A stretch of 64,000 bases of DNA from Tissierellales bacterium (GCA_018433765.1 JAHDQO010000007.1:269115-333114); one strand, 5' to 3'; counted from the stretch's first letter, positions 53,794 to 63,743 are shown. Notes: generated by a model not told the origin, from the sequence alone. A program made the numbers and translations.

Positions 53794-54603
53794 CTATTTG
53801 TCTCTTCTGTTATTGTTATTGTTATTGTTATTTCTATTATTGTTATTTCTGTTGTTATTATTTTTGTTATAGTTATTTCTATTATCTTTTTTATTTCTGT
53901 TATCTTTCTTATTTCTGTTGTCTTTTTTATAATTTTTTCTTTTTCTATTATCGTATTGGTCAGGTTTAACTTTGCCTTTTAAGACTTCATCTCTACATAT
54001 CCAAACTTTAACTCCAATTTTTCCATATGTAGTATCTGCTTCAGCAAAACCATAGCTTATATCAGCTCTAAGAGTTTGTAAAGGTATTTTACCCTCACTA
54101 TATCTTTCTGTTCTTGCCATATCAGCTCCATTAAGCCTTCCTGCTACTGCAGTCTTAATACCTCTTGCTCCTGCTCTCATAGTTCTTTGCATTGATTGTT
54201 TCATTGCTCTTCTAAATGAAACTCTTCTTTCAATTTGACTTGCAATGTTTTCTGCAACTAATTGAGCATCTAATTCTGGAACTTTTACTTCTTCAACATT
54301 TACTATAACTGTCTTTTGAGTAAGTTTTTCAACATTCTTTCTAAGTTCCTCTACACCAGTTCCACCTTTTCCAATAACCATTCCAGGTTTAGCTGTGTAT
54401 ACACTTAATTTTATTCTGTTTGCAAATCTTTCTATTTCTATTTTAGCTATACCAGCAATGTATAATTTCTTCTTAACATATTCACGAACTTTATAATCTT
54501 CTACAAGATTATCTGAAAAGTTCTTTTTATCAGCATACCATCTTGAGTCCCAATCTTTGATTACACCGACTCTTAGCCCATGAGGATTTACTTTCTGACC
54601 CAT
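53794..54603 (-). CDS. rpsC: Ribosomal protein S3 with Asn-rich C-terminal tail
   Basis: S3 forms part of the mRNA entry of the 30S subunit. Residues 1-219 are ordinary: [20 protein letters not shown], the KH motif [17 protein letters not shown], and [20 protein letters not shown]. From about residue 220 the protein continues for 50 residues that are half Asn, the rest mostly Lys, Arg and Asp, with repeats of DNRNKK and runs of Asn. Many S3 proteins have short basic tails, but family length is about 205-230, against 269 here. The DNA (53794-53945) is a degenerate AAT/AAY run, so slippage probably made it. No frame break. Confidence 0.95.
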   Translation of the reverse strand: MGQKVNPHGLRVGVIKDWDSRWYADKKNFSDNLVEDYKVREYVKKKLYIAGIAKIEIERFANRIKLSVYTAKPGMVIGKGGTGVEELRKNVEKLTQKTVIVNVEEVKVPELDAQLVAENIASQIERRVSFRRAMKQSMQRTMRAGARGIKTAVAGRLNGADMARTERYSEGKIPLQTLRADISYGFAEADTTYGKIGVKVWICRDEVLKGKVKPDQYDNRKRKNYKKDNRNKKDNRNKKDNRNNYNKNNNNRNNNNRNNNNNNNNRRDK

Positions 54604-54615
54604 AATTAACCTCCT

Positions 54616-54954
54616 TTACTCTTCTTTTTCTTTTACTACTACACTAATGTGACTTGTTCTCTTAAGAATTTTATATGCTCTTCCCTGTGCTCTCGGTCTC
54701 CATCTTTTAAGAGTAGGTCCTTGATTAGCATAAACTTCTGCAACATATAAACTGTCTCTATCCATATCAAAGTTGTTCTCAGCATTAGCTACAGCAGATT
54801 TTACAACTTTTTCAAGTATATCGGCGCCTTTTCTAGGAGTAAATCTTAAAATAGAAAGTGCCTCATCAACATTTTTTCCTCTTACCATATCACATACGAA
54901 TTTCATTTTTCTCGGTGAAACTCTCATATATTTAGCAGTTGCCTTAGCTTGCAT
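54616..54954 (-). CDS. rplV: Ribosomal protein L22
   Basis: A 112-residue 23S rRNA-binding protein lining the exit tunnel: [40 protein letters not shown] and [20 protein letters not shown]. The ATG at 54954 is seven bases after GGGAGG; the ATG at 54972 overlaps the site. Confidence 0.96.
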   Translation of the reverse strand: MQAKATAKYMRVSPRKMKFVCDMVRGKNVDEALSILRFTPRKGADILEKVVKSAVANAENNFDMDRDSLYVAEVYANQGPTLKRWRPRAQGRAYKILKRTSHISVVVKEKEE

Positions 54955-54972
54955 TTGGCTACCTCCCTTCAT

Positions 54973-55254
54973 CTACTTAACTTTTGTAGATTTTTCAGTT
55001 TTGTCGTGTCCTCTGTAAGTTCTTGTTGGAGCAAATTCGCCCAATTTATGTCCTACCATATCTTCAGTTATATATACAGGAACGTGTTTTCTTCCATCAT
55101 GTATAGCTAATGTATGTCCTACCATCTGTGGGAATATTGTTGACCTTCTTGACCAAGTTTTTATAACTTTTTTACCATTGCTTTTATTCATATCATCTAT
55201 TTTTTTCATAAGACTCGGTTCACAATATGGTCCTTTTTTCAATGATCTACCCAT
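54973..55254 (-). CDS. rpsS: Ribosomal protein S19
   Basis: A 93-residue head protein: [40 protein letters not shown] and [25 protein letters not shown] precedes the ATG. Confidence 0.97.
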   Translation of the reverse strand: MGRSLKKGPYCEPSLMKKIDDMNKSNGKKVIKTWSRRSTIFPQMVGHTLAIHDGRKHVPVYITEDMVGHKLGEFAPTRTYRGHDKTEKSTKVK

Positions 55255-55288
55255 TCACTTGTTCCTCCTTTCACTAAAAACCTACTAT

Positions 55289-56119
55289 TTATTTATTTCT
55301 TCTTCTTATTATCATTTTATCAGATTTCTTATTTTTCTTACGAGTTTTATATCCTAGTGTTGGTTTACCCCAAGGAGTAACTGGTGATGGTCTTCCTATA
55401 GGAGCTCTACCTTCACCTCCACCATGTGGATGGTCATTAGGATTCATAACACTACCTCTAACAGTAGGTTTGATACCCATATGTCTTTTTCTTCCTGCTT
55501 TACCTATTGTTATATTTTCATGATCAATGTTACCTACTTGACCTATTGTCGCTCTACAATTTACATTTACCATTCTTACTTCGCCAGAAGGTAATCTTAC
55601 TTGTGCATATTTTCCTTCTTTAGCCATTAATTGTGCAGAATTTCCTGCTGATCTAACTAATTGACCACCTTTACCAGGTTTTAATTCAATATTATGAATT
55701 GTAGAACCTACAGGTATATTTTGAAGTGGTAATGCATTACCAATTTTAATATCTGCTTTTTCTCCTGATTCGATCATATCTCCAACTTTTAACTTATATG
55801 GAGCAACTATATATCTTTTTTCTCCATCATTATAGTTTATAAGTGCTATATTAGCGCTTCTGTTTGGATCATATTCTATTGATGCAACTTTTCCAGGAAT
55901 GCCATCTTTATTTCTCTTGAAATCTATTATTCTATATTTCCTTTTGGCTCCTCCGCCTTTATGACGCACTGTTATTTTTCCATGTACATTTCTTCCGGCT
56001 TTCCTTTTCAATGGAGCTAAAAGAGATTTCTCAGGTTCTGTTTTAGTCACTTCTTCAAATGTTGAAACTGTCATCTGTCTTAATGCTGGAGAAGTAGGTT
56101 TAAACTTTTTTATACCCAT
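55289..56119 (-). CDS. rplB: Ribosomal protein L2
   Basis: A 276-residue core 23S protein needed for subunit joining: [40 protein letters not shown], and the C-terminal [20 protein letters not shown] with the conserved His. Length normal. Confidence 0.97.
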   Translation of the reverse strand: MGIKKFKPTSPALRQMTVSTFEEVTKTEPEKSLLAPLKRKAGRNVHGKITVRHKGGGAKRKYRIIDFKRNKDGIPGKVASIEYDPNRSANIALINYNDGEKRYIVAPYKLKVGDMIESGEKADIKIGNALPLQNIPVGSTIHNIELKPGKGGQLVRSAGNSAQLMAKEGKYAQVRLPSGEVRMVNVNCRATIGQVGNIDHENITIGKAGRKRHMGIKPTVRGSVMNPNDHPHGGGEGRAPIGRPSPVTPWGKPTLGYKTRKKNKKSDKMIIRRRNK

Positions 56120-56166
56120 GAGTTTTCCCTCCTTATGTTTTTCTCAATTTGGCAGCGTAGCTAGAA

Positions 56167-56457
56167 CTACATACCTTCAAAAAATTCTATAGTTTTACTT
56201 TCTTCTGTTAATGAAACTATCGCTTTTTTCCAATTAGGCCTTTTTCCAACATGAACGCCCATTCTTCTTTTCTTTCCTATCATGTTCATTGTATTTACTT
56301 TTTGAACTTTAACACCAAAAATTTGTTCAATTGCATTTTTGATTTCTGTTTTATTGGCTTTTTTATCTACTACAAAAGTATATTTTTTGTCAGCCATATT
56401 ATCCATACTTGCTTCAGTTACTAATGGCTTAATAATGATATCGTGTGGACTGCGCAT
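56167..56457 (-). CDS. rplW: Ribosomal protein L23
   Basis: A 96-residue tunnel-exit protein that docks trigger factor and [43 protein letters not shown] and [14 protein letters not shown]. Its ATG overlaps the rplD stop codon as TAATG. Confidence 0.97.
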   Translation of the reverse strand: MRSPHDIIIKPLVTEASMDNMADKKYTFVVDKKANKTEIKNAIEQIFGVKVQKVNTMNMIGKKRRMGVHVGKRPNWKKAIVSLTEESKTIEFFEGM

Positions 56458-57080
56458 TATGCATACACCTCCTCCACTTTATTAACTGCTTCTTTTGTTA
56501 TAATAAATGAATCATAATTTAATATATCATAAACATTTAATGTATTTACGGATGCAGTTTTTACTCCCGGAATATTTCTAGCAGATAATACTGTGTTATC
56601 ATCTTTTTCCGGTAATACTATTAACGCTTTTTTACCAGCTTTAATATTTTCTAAAACTTTAACCATTTCTTTTGTTTTTGGTTGTTCCATTTTCAATTGG
56701 TCTAAAACTATTATTTCTTCACTATTAACTTTAGAAGATAATGCTGATTTTAAAGCCAATCTTTTTATTTTTTTAGGAAGTTTATAGCTGTAATCTCTTG
56801 GTTTTGGTGCGAAAACTATTCCGCCGCCTTTCCATTGTGGAGATCTTATACTTCCCTGACGGGCTCTACCTGTTCCTTTTTGTCTCCAAGGCTTTCTTCC
56901 TCCACCTCGAACTTCTGCTCTTGTTTTAGCAGATTGCGTACCTTGTCTTTGATTAGCAAGATAATTTTTTACAGCTTCATACATAACATGTGTATTAACT
57001 TCTATTCCGAAAATATTTTCATTTAAATCAATATCTCCTACTTGTTTACCTGATATATCATAAAGAGCTACCTTTGGCAT
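56457..57080 (-). CDS. rplD: Ribosomal protein L4
   Basis: A 207-residue tunnel protein: [20 protein letters not shown], the loop [20 protein letters not shown] shown as [20 protein letters not shown] here, and [21 protein letters not shown]4 is the autoregulator of S10 operons in some bacteria; whether it acts on the leader at 58128-58313 is open. Confidence 0.97.
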   Translation of the reverse strand: MPKVALYDISGKQVGDIDLNENIFGIEVNTHVMYEAVKNYLANQRQGTQSAKTRAEVRGGGRKPWRQKGTGRARQGSIRSPQWKGGGIVFAPKPRDYSYKLPKKIKRLALKSALSSKVNSEEIIVLDQLKMEQPKTKEMVKVLENIKAGKKALIVLPEKDDNTVLSARNIPGVKTASVNTLNVYDILNYDSFIITKEAVNKVEEVYA

Positions 57081-57111
57081 CTTTTTATCCTCCTTTCTTA
57101 CTATTTGTCAC

Positions 57112-57738
57112 CTATTTTTTTACTGCTTCTCTTATAGTAATTAATCCTTTTTTAGGTCCAGGTACAGCACCTTTTATCAAAACTATATTTCTTTCAAGAT
57201 CAACTTTTACTATTTCAAGATTTTGAACAGTTACTCTTTCGTGTCCCATGTGTCCAGCAGCTTTCATGCCTTTGAACACTTTTGCAGGATAAGCTGAAGC
57301 TCCTAATGAACCTGCTGCTCTATGATATTTAGAACCGTGAGTTTCTGGTCCTCTAGAATGTCCATGCCTTTTTATTGTACCTGCAGTACCTTTACCTTTA
57401 GATACTCCAAATACATCAACTTTATCACCTTCAGCAAAGATGTCTACTTTTATTTCCTGTCCTATTTCATATTCATCAATATTATCTACTTTAAATTCTT
57501 TTATGAATTTTTTGTATTCAATATTCGCTTTTTCAAAATGACCTTTTTTCGGTTTATTAACATTTTTGTCTTTAATAGAACCAAATCCAACTTGTATTGC
57601 ATTGTAACCATCTTTCTCTACAGTTTTCTTTTGAACAACAACCATACCTTGAGATTCAATAACTGTTACTGGAACTAATTCTCCATCTTCTTTAAACACT
57701 TGAGTCATTCCAACTTTTTTACCAAGAATTGCTTTCAT
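57112..57738 (-). CDS. rplC: Ribosomal protein L3
   Basis: A 208-residue protein near the peptidyl transferase centre: [40 protein letters not shown] and [31 protein letters not shown] precedes the ATG. Confidence 0.97.
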   Translation of the reverse strand: MKAILGKKVGMTQVFKEDGELVPVTVIESQGMVVVQKKTVEKDGYNAIQVGFGSIKDKNVNKPKKGHFEKANIEYKKFIKEFKVDNIDEYEIGQEIKVDIFAEGDKVDVFGVSKGKGTAGTIKRHGHSRGPETHGSKYHRAAGSLGASAYPAKVFKGMKAAGHMGHERVTVQNLEIVKVDLERNIVLIKGAVPGPKKGLITIREAVKK

Positions 57739-57815
57739 TCTTACACCTCCTATTTTCTTACAGCGGATTACCTTTGGTAATCATCCTAAGCAGAGTTGTA
57801 TTTTAATCTCTACTT

Positions 57816-58127
57816 TTACAATTTGATTTCGATATCTACTCCAGCAGGCAAATTCAATTTCATTAATGCATCTACTGTTTTAGGAGTAGGATCTGTGATA
57901 TCAATTAATCTTTTATGAGTTCTTTGTTCAAATTGTTCTCTTGAGTCTTTGTACTTATGTACAGCTCTTAAAATAGTTATTATTTGCTTTTCAGTTGGTA
58001 ATGGAATTGGTCCTGCAACTGATGCACCTGTGTTTTTAGCAGTTTCAACTATCTTTTGTGCAGACTGGTCGATTAACTGATGATCATAAGCTTTTAATCT
58101 TATTCTTATTTTTTGTGTGCTTGCCAT
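57816..58127 (-). CDS. rpsJ: Ribosomal protein S10
   Basis: A 103-residue 30S protein, also NusE in antitermination. It has [40 protein letters not shown] and [20 protein letters not shown]. It is the first gene of the S10 block. GGAGGTAACAAAAT precedes the ATG. Its own promoter and a leader of about 190 bases lie upstream. Confidence 0.97.
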   Translation of the reverse strand: MASTQKIRIRLKAYDHQLIDQSAQKIVETAKNTGASVAGPIPLPTEKQIITILRAVHKYKDSREQFEQRTHKRLIDITDPTPKTVDALMKLNLPAGVDIEIKL

Positions 58128-58313
58128 ATTTTGTTACCTCCTTCTTTCCGTATGTTTTTCACATACGACTCGGAATTACTGATACACGTTACCTGGTGTT
58201 CACTAGCTTTTTTTATATTCAGCAATACCGGTCGCCCTATTTTTAACAGGACATACTCTGCAAAAATTCCCTGTATTTCAGCAACCTTTTGCTTCATCGC
58301 ATGCGGCACGCTT
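58128..58313 (-). promoter_or_regulatory. Long leader of the S10 operon
   Basis: About 185 transcribed bases between promoter and rpsJ, with more G and C than other gaps. Visible structure on the minus strand: the palindrome CGCATGCG; ACAGG pairing CCTGT near the middle; and a clear hairpin CGTATGT-GAAAA-ACATACG at about 58165-58147, just before the ribosome binding site. TTGCTGAAATA and TTGCTGAATAT repeat. It may serve ribosomal autoregulation. Confidence 0.55.
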
Positions 58314-58317
58314 AAAT

Positions 58318-58346
58318 ATGATATAATAATACCATAGAGAAATCAA
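58318..58346 (-). promoter_or_regulatory. Sigma-A promoter of the S10 operon
   Basis: On the minus strand TTGATT (58346-58341), 17 bases, TATCAT (58323-58318). It means the ribosomal block has its own promoter here instead of depending on read-through from tuf. Confidence 0.75.
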
Positions 58347-58391
58347 GTGTTTTTTTATTTGTTACAAAAACTTAATAAATATTACATTCAG

Positions 58392-59804
58392 TTAACGAAT
58401 ATTATTTCTACTCTTTATTTCTTTTTCAATTTTTATATGCAATTTATTAAGTTTATAATGTAGTGTTTGTCTTGGTATACCTAACAGCATTGCAGTTTTT
58501 GATATATTGAAATTGTTATTTGTTAATGTTTCAGTAATTATTTTTTTTTCATATTCTTTTAATAGTTCTTTTAATGGTATTTCTGTGTATTCTTCATCCG
58601 TTTTATTATTTAAGTCTTCCGTATGTTTACAAATATAACTTGGTAAATCTTCTAGTTTTATAGTATCATTCTCTGTCATGTTAGCAGCATGTTCTATCAT
58701 ATGCTGCAATTCTCTTACATTGCCAGGCCAATCGTATTTATAAAAAAATTCTTCTGTATTATTTGAAACATAATTTATTTTTTTGTTTAATTTTCTATTA
58801 TATATATTTATAAAATATTTTGTTAATACGTTTATATCATCTTTTCGTTTTCTTAGAGGTGGGATATTTATATTTAATACATTTAATCTAAAATATAAAT
58901 CTTCTCTGATTTTACCTTCTGTAATAGCTTTATTAGGATCGACATTTAAAGCTGCTATTACTCTAACATCTACTTTTCTTATACTTTTCCCACCAATTCT
59001 CCTAATTATTCCATCTTGTAGAACTCTTAGCAATTTCGCCTGTAAAGTAACATCCATAGAGTTTATTTCATCTAGAAATAACGTCCCTCCATCTGCTATT
59101 TCAAATAAACCGGGATTATCTTTTGCTCCTGTAAAACTACCCAATGTTGTTCCAAATAATATACTTTCCAGTAGTGTACCCGGTATAGCAGCACAATTCT
59201 GAGCTATAAAAGGCTTATCTTTTCTGTCACTTGCATTATGTATACTCTGTACTACAAGCTCTTTCCCAGTACCTGTTTCTCCATATATTAATACTGGTGA
59301 TGGACTGTTTGCTATTTTTAATATTCTAGATTTCAACTCTATCATTTTTTTATTTTTTCCTATTATATCTTTTATGCTATAATATGCTAATTCACTTGTC
59401 GTGAGCCTTCCTTGTTTATTTTCTATGACTTTTATGTTTTCATTAATACCTTTAATTTTATCTATATCAGTAAATATCTCTATTGCTCCTACTATCTCAT
59501 TATTTTCACATATTGGCAATGTAGTAGTCAAAATAGTCACCTGTTTTAACTGATAATTATAATACTTTTGTATATAGTCCCTTATTGGTTTACCTGTTTT
59601 TAAAACTCTCATCAATGTACTTGTTTGAGATGTTAATTTAGGAAAAATTTCTAGAATATTATTTCCTATTGCATTTTTCACTGTCACTCCTGCTAAATTA
59701 TTTACAGGTTCATTATAAAAAACTACATTTCCTTCTTTATTAACTATGAAAACACCGTTATCTATATTTGATGTAACTAACTCTAGAATATTTTTATAAT
59801 CCAT
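58392..59804 (-). CDS. Sigma-54-dependent activator (PAS, AAA+, Fis HTH)
   Basis: A 470-residue enhancer-binding protein that opens sigma-54 promoters. Residues 1-115 are a PAS-type sensor (NGVFIVNKEGNVVFYN). The AAA+ domain has Walker A GETGTGKE (175-182), GSFTGA (222-227) in place of the usual GAFTGA sigma-54 contact loop, and LFLDEINSM as Walker B. The C-terminus has a Fis-type helix-turn-helix (NNFNISKTAMLLGIPRQTLHYKL). It resembles RocR-like regulators of amino acid breakdown. It follows hypD on the same strand and is the likely activator of the sigma-54 promoter before the activase gene. AGAGGTAAAAAT precedes the ATG. Confidence 0.9.
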   Translation of the reverse strand: MDYKNILELVTSNIDNGVFIVNKEGNVVFYNEPVNNLAGVTVKNAIGNNILEIFPKLTSQTSTLMRVLKTGKPIRDYIQKYYNYQLKQVTILTTTLPICENNEIVGAIEIFTDIDKIKGINENIKVIENKQGRLTTSELAYYSIKDIIGKNKKMIELKSRILKIANSPSPVLIYGETGTGKELVVQSIHNASDRKDKPFIAQNCAAIPGTLLESILFGTTLGSFTGAKDNPGLFEIADGGTLFLDEINSMDVTLQAKLLRVLQDGIIRRIGGKSIRKVDVRVIAALNVDPNKAITEGKIREDLYFRLNVLNINIPPLRKRKDDINVLTKYFINIYNRKLNKKINYVSNNTEEFFYKYDWPGNVRELQHMIEHAANMTENDTIKLEDLPSYICKHTEDLNNKTDEEYTEIPLKELLKEYEKKIITETLTNNNFNISKTAMLLGIPRQTLHYKLNKLHIKIEKEIKSRNNIR

Positions 59805-59988
59805 ATTTTTACCTCTTTTAATATTTAAAAATCAGAAGTTCTTTAATTTATCTAAAGGAGAAAATTACTTGACCTACTAAGTATATCACATATTTTAAAT
59901 GATTACATACTAAAATACTCTTCCTTGTATTATGCTATAAGCGTTTGCACAATTAATTGCCACAATTAAGAAAGAGTATTATATATCT

Positions 59989-62361
59989 TTAATTAAAATT
60001 TTGTTCTGTTCTTTCAATTATTTCATCTTGAAGTGCTTTCTCCAGATTATTAAAATGATCACTATAGCCCGCAACTCTAACTATAAGGTCTTTGTAATCA
60101 TCAGGATTCTTTTGAGCTTCAACTAATGTCTCTTTATCAATTACGTTAAATTGCATGTGGTGTCCACCCATCTTAAAATATGCTCTTAGTAATGAAACTA
60201 GATTATCTATTCCCTTTTCTCCTTTTAATGCTGAAGGAGAAAATTTTTGATTTAATAGCGTTCCACCAGTACGAATATGATCCATTTTAGATGCTGATTT
60301 AATTACTGCTGTAGGTCCATTTGTGTCTGCCCCTTTTGATGGTGATATACCATCAGTTAATGGCTTAGATGATAATCTTCCATCTGGTGTTGCCCCCATA
60401 ACTGAACCAAAGTATACATGACATGTTGTTGGAAGCATATCTATACGATATGTTCCTTCACTTACTGTAGGTCTCCCAGTTATCATATTGTTTATTGTAT
60501 TAAATGTATCTACCATTATGTTATCAGCATATTCATCATCATTACCGTATTTCGGTGTTCTGCTAAGGACTATATTTCTAATCAAAGGATATCCTTCAAA
60601 GTTTGAGTTAAGAGCTTCCATTAATTCATTCATAGTAAACCTTTTATTGTCAAATACATTGAACTTCACAGATGCTAAACAATCTGTAATTGTTCCTATA
60701 CCAACGATCTGTATATATCGCGTATTGTATCTAGCTCCTCCATCGTTGTAATCCTTACCTTTTTTTATACAATCTTCAGTTATTACTGACATAAATGTTG
60801 CTGGCATATGCTTAGCAAATAACTTTTCTATGACATTATTTCCATGTATTTTAATATCTATAAAATGTTTAAGCTGTTTTTTAAAAGCGTCATATAACTC
60901 TTTATATGTTTGAAAATTCTCAGCTTTTCCAGTTTTTAATCCAATTTGTTTTTTTGTAAATTTATCAAAACCATCGTTTAAAGTTAATTCAAAAATTTTA
61001 GGAATATTAATGTATCCTGTAAGTATATATGCTTCTCTACCATGTGCTCCAGTTTCAACGCATCCACTAGACCCACCATATCTAGCATCTTTTATATCTT
61101 TTCCTGCTTGAAGTAATTCTTCAATAAGTTCTTCTGTATTGTAAAATGCTGGCTGTCCCCACCCTTTTCTAGCTATTACACATGCTTTTTTTACAAATTG
61201 TTTAGGAGTTTTTACACTTATTTGTACGTTTGAGCTGGGCTGTAAAAGTTTCATCTCGTCCATAACATCAAGTATCATATAAGAAACTTCATTCACACCA
61301 TCACAACCTGTTTCTGGATTTATACCTCCAGTATTAAGGTTGGCAAAATCAGTATAAGTAGCACTTTCTTTCATGGTTATACCTACTTTAGGAGGTGCAG
61401 GTTGGTTATTAAATTTAATCCATAGACATTCTAGTATCTCTTTTGCTCTATCATATGTAATTGTACCCTCTTTTAGCTCTTTTTCGTAAAAAGGATACAA
61501 ATATTGATCAAACCTTCCCGGAGAAAAAGAATCCCATGTATTTAATTCTGTAGTAACTCCTAAATGTACAAACCAATACATTTGTACAGCTTGTGCAAAT
61601 GTTTCTGGTTTATAAGCTGGTACTCTATCACAATTCTTTGCTATCCATAAAAGTTCATCTCTTCTCTCTTTATTTGTTTCTTTTTCTGCTAATGTCCTTG
61701 CATAATCAGCATATCTTTTTCCAAGAATTATAATTGCATCACAAGATATAATCATAGCTTCTAATTGAGCCTTTTTTTCATATGCTTTTAAATCGTTTAA
61801 AAAATCTAATTGTTTAATTTTATCTTCTATTTCTTTCTTAAAATCTAAAAATCCTTTTTTATAGAACTTATCATCTGCCACAGTATGTCCTGGCGCTCTT
61901 TGCTCCATAAATTCAGTAAATATTCCAGCCTTATAACAATTTTTCCATTCATCTGTCATATTATCAAGAATTTTTTTTCTCATAGATCTATTTTCCCAAA
62001 AAGGCATAATCTTTTCTCTATGAGTTTTTTTATCTTTTTTTGAAACTTTAAAACTTATATATTTTCTACTATTAAGAATATCTAAATCCTCCATAGTATG
62101 ACAGCACAGTTCTGGAAATGTCGGAGCTGTTTGCGGACTATCTCCTTTTTCTCCTACTATTAGTTCTCCATCTCCTATATATAATTTCTTATTTTCTATA
62201 ATATATCTAAAGTTTAATGCCCTCAACACAGGTGTTTCAACTGTACCATAATACTTTTTATATGCTTCAGTTTCTAGAACTGCTCTTTCTATACTTAGTT
62301 TAGGCTGTATATTAACACTTTCATGTCTTAGTTTTCTAATTCTTTCAGTACTACCTCTCAT
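59989..62361 (-). CDS. hypD: trans-4-hydroxy-L-proline dehydratase (glycyl radical enzyme)
   Basis: HypD removes water from trans-4-hydroxyproline to give pyrroline-5-carboxylate, which is then reduced to proline; the route feeds Stickland fermentation. The 790-residue protein has the radical site VRVAGYSDHF with Gly765 and the catalytic SSGCVETG with Cys434 and Glu436. The whole length reads like the HypD branch, e.g. GDGELIVGEKGDSP, FMEQRAPGHT, and the end of the type LQDEIIERTEQ. The residue numbers of Cys434 and Gly765 agree with those I recall for Clostridioides difficile HypD. Other glycyl radical dehydratases are less similar at the active site. GGAGG lies eight bases before the ATG. 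No proC is in the window. Confidence 0.88.
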   Translation of the reverse strand: MRGSTERIRKLRHESVNIQPKLSIERAVLETEAYKKYYGTVETPVLRALNFRYIIENKKLYIGDGELIVGEKGDSPQTAPTFPELCCHTMEDLDILNSRKYISFKVSKKDKKTHREKIMPFWENRSMRKKILDNMTDEWKNCYKAGIFTEFMEQRAPGHTVADDKFYKKGFLDFKKEIEDKIKQLDFLNDLKAYEKKAQLEAMIISCDAIIILGKRYADYARTLAEKETNKERRDELLWIAKNCDRVPAYKPETFAQAVQMYWFVHLGVTTELNTWDSFSPGRFDQYLYPFYEKELKEGTITYDRAKEILECLWIKFNNQPAPPKVGITMKESATYTDFANLNTGGINPETGCDGVNEVSYMILDVMDEMKLLQPSSNVQISVKTPKQFVKKACVIARKGWGQPAFYNTEELIEELLQAGKDIKDARYGGSSGCVETGAHGREAYILTGYINIPKIFELTLNDGFDKFTKKQIGLKTGKAENFQTYKELYDAFKKQLKHFIDIKIHGNNVIEKLFAKHMPATFMSVITEDCIKKGKDYNDGGARYNTRYIQIVGIGTITDCLASVKFNVFDNKRFTMNELMEALNSNFEGYPLIRNIVLSRTPKYGNDDEYADNIMVDTFNTINNMITGRPTVSEGTYRIDMLPTTCHVYFGSVMGATPDGRLSSKPLTDGISPSKGADTNGPTAVIKSASKMDHIRTGGTLLNQKFSPSALKGEKGIDNLVSLLRAYFKMGGHHMQFNVIDKETLVEAQKNPDDYKDLIVRVAGYSDHFNNLEKALQDEIIERTEQNFN

Positions 62362-62385
62362 TTATAAAACCTCCCTTTTATATAT

Positions 62386-62648
62386 TTGATAGTTGATAAT
62401 TGACAGTTTATAGTTAATGGTTTAAATTTTCTTAAGAAAATTTATTTTTATTATATTTAAGTTTTTATTTTATAAAAACTATCCATGTTTCTAGTTTATA
62501 GTTACTCATTTCTCGTTTTTTTTTTATGTTTTACGGAAGTAAAACTACCATTAATTCTCCATTCTCATTTCTCCATTCTCATTTCATAAAGCTTTACACT
62601 AGTAAATCTACCAAAACTTTTCACTTTTAACTTTTCACTTTTATCTTA
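62386..62648 (-). repeat. Dispersed 3'-end repeat, copy 8 (composite, hypE-hypD gap)
   Basis: The gap of 291 bases is almost all repeat. On the minus strand, right after the activase stop: AAAAGTGAAAAGTT units, TTTGGTAG, hairpin ATTTAC/GTAAAG; then GAAATGAGAATGGAG units, AATGGTAG, hairpin TTTTAC/GTAAAA; then AACGAGAAATGAG, ACATGGATAG, hairpin AGTTTTTA/TAAAAACT; and last an inverted half with AAATTTTC/GAAAATTT next to AAACCAT. Four modules with different stem sequences in one gap. Confidence 0.7.
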
Positions 62649-62652
62649 AAAG

Positions 62653-63555
62653 TCATCCTCCAATTTTTACATTATATCCTTCTTTTTCAAACATATTTTT
62701 TATGATCTGCATTTTTTTATCTGTTGGTACTTTCATAATGTCTTCTCTGTAATTTCTTCCTAATTTTTTATATTTATGTTTTGCTATATCATGATATGGT
62801 AATATATTTATATCCTTTATTTTTACCTGCTTTATAAATTCTATTGCTTTAGTTATATCTTCTAAATCCGCATTAATACCTTCTATAATTGGCATACGAA
62901 GATTTATATTGGCATCTAAGTTTGACAATTTCTTTAAATTATCTAAAATTAGTGCATTTGAAACTCCTATATATTTTTTATGTTTATCATCACCTATAAT
63001 TTTTAAATCATATAAAAAAACATCTGTATAATCTATAATTTTTAACATGTTTTCAAATGGAATATATCCACTTGTATCTATTGCTGTATGAATTCCAATG
63101 TTTTTTAGCTTCTTTAGTATCTTTAAAACTGCTTCTATCTGTAAAAGAGGTTCTCCTCCTGAAAGAGTTACTCCTCCACCAGATTCTTCATAAAAAGACA
63201 TATCCTTTTTAACCTCTTGTATTAATTCATCAATGGTATATTCTTTACCTACCAATTCTCTTGCATTGTTTATGCAGTAAAAAGCACATTCTCCACAAAA
63301 CATACATTTAGATAAATCTGTTATCACTGCTTCATCTATTATTTTTAAAGCACCTCTTTTACATTTCTTTATACATTCTCCACATAATGTACATTTTTCT
63401 TTATCATAAAGTATATCTATATTTTTATTAATACTTTCTGGATTATGACACCACATACAATTTAATGGACAACCTTTTAAAAATACAGTTGTTCTTATAC
63501 CCGGACCATCATGTATTGAAAATTTTTGTATATTGAATATCTGCACTTTTATCAT
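62653..63555 (-). CDS. hypE: Glycyl radical enzyme activase (HypD partner)
   Basis: A 300-residue radical SAM enzyme that puts the radical on HypD. It has FSIHDGPGIRTTVFLKGCPL and CMWCHNPES, giving the CxxxCxxC cluster motif, then two ferredoxin-type clusters, CTLCGECIKKCKRG and CMFCGECAFYC, as found in activases of dehydratase-type glycyl radical enzymes. VTLSGGEPLLQ and DLKIIGDDKH follow the family pattern. It is encoded before hypD. The start at 63555 has AAAGGA 11 bases away. A sigma-54 promoter lies upstream, insulated from tuf by two terminators. Confidence 0.9.
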   Translation of the reverse strand: MIKVQIFNIQKFSIHDGPGIRTTVFLKGCPLNCMWCHNPESINKNIDILYDKEKCTLCGECIKKCKRGALKIIDEAVITDLSKCMFCGECAFYCINNARELVGKEYTIDELIQEVKKDMSFYEESGGGVTLSGGEPLLQIEAVLKILKKLKNIGIHTAIDTSGYIPFENMLKIIDYTDVFLYDLKIIGDDKHKKYIGVSNALILDNLKKLSNLDANINLRMPIIEGINADLEDITKAIEFIKQVKIKDINILPYHDIAKHKYKKLGRNYREDIMKVPTDKKMQIIKNMFEKEGYNVKIGG

Positions 63556-63615
63556 TAAATGTCATTCCTTTCGCTTTTAAAAAAATAATTATAAGTCTAT
63601 TTAACATTTTTAGTA

Positions 63616-63631
63616 TGCAATTATTCTGCCA
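63616..63631 (-). promoter_or_regulatory. Sigma-54 (-24/-12) promoter of the hyp genes
   Basis: On the minus strand TGGCAGAATAATTGCA. It matches TGGCAC-N5-TTGCA at all but one base, with exact GG-to-GC spacing. The -12 element is about 60 bases before the activase start codon. The cognate activator is probably the gene at 58392-59804. Confidence 0.82.
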
Positions 63632-63682
63632 CTTTTTATATATTTATTTTTCAGCAGTATGACTTTAATATTTATATAAATG

Positions 63683-63718
63683 TAAAAAAAATCGTCAGTT
63701 TGTATGACGATTTTTTTT
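63683..63718. terminator. Bidirectional hairpin terminator
   Basis: AAAAAAAATCGTCA, loop GTTTGTA, TGACGATTTTTTTT: a stem with A- and U-tracts on both sides, second of two terminators between tuf and the activase. Confidence 0.85.
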
Positions 63719-63743
63719 ACATGTGTATAATTTTATTTATGTT

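Noticed and set aside
58106..58309. 67-residue ORF across the S10 leader
   Set aside because: It covers the leader and the rpsJ ribosome binding site and lacks its own start signals; the region is better read as a non-coding leader.
59940..59965. Second sigma-54 promoter before the activator gene (TGGCAATTAATTGTGCA)
   Set aside because: The GG-to-GC distance is one base too long, and sigma-54 spacing is strict.
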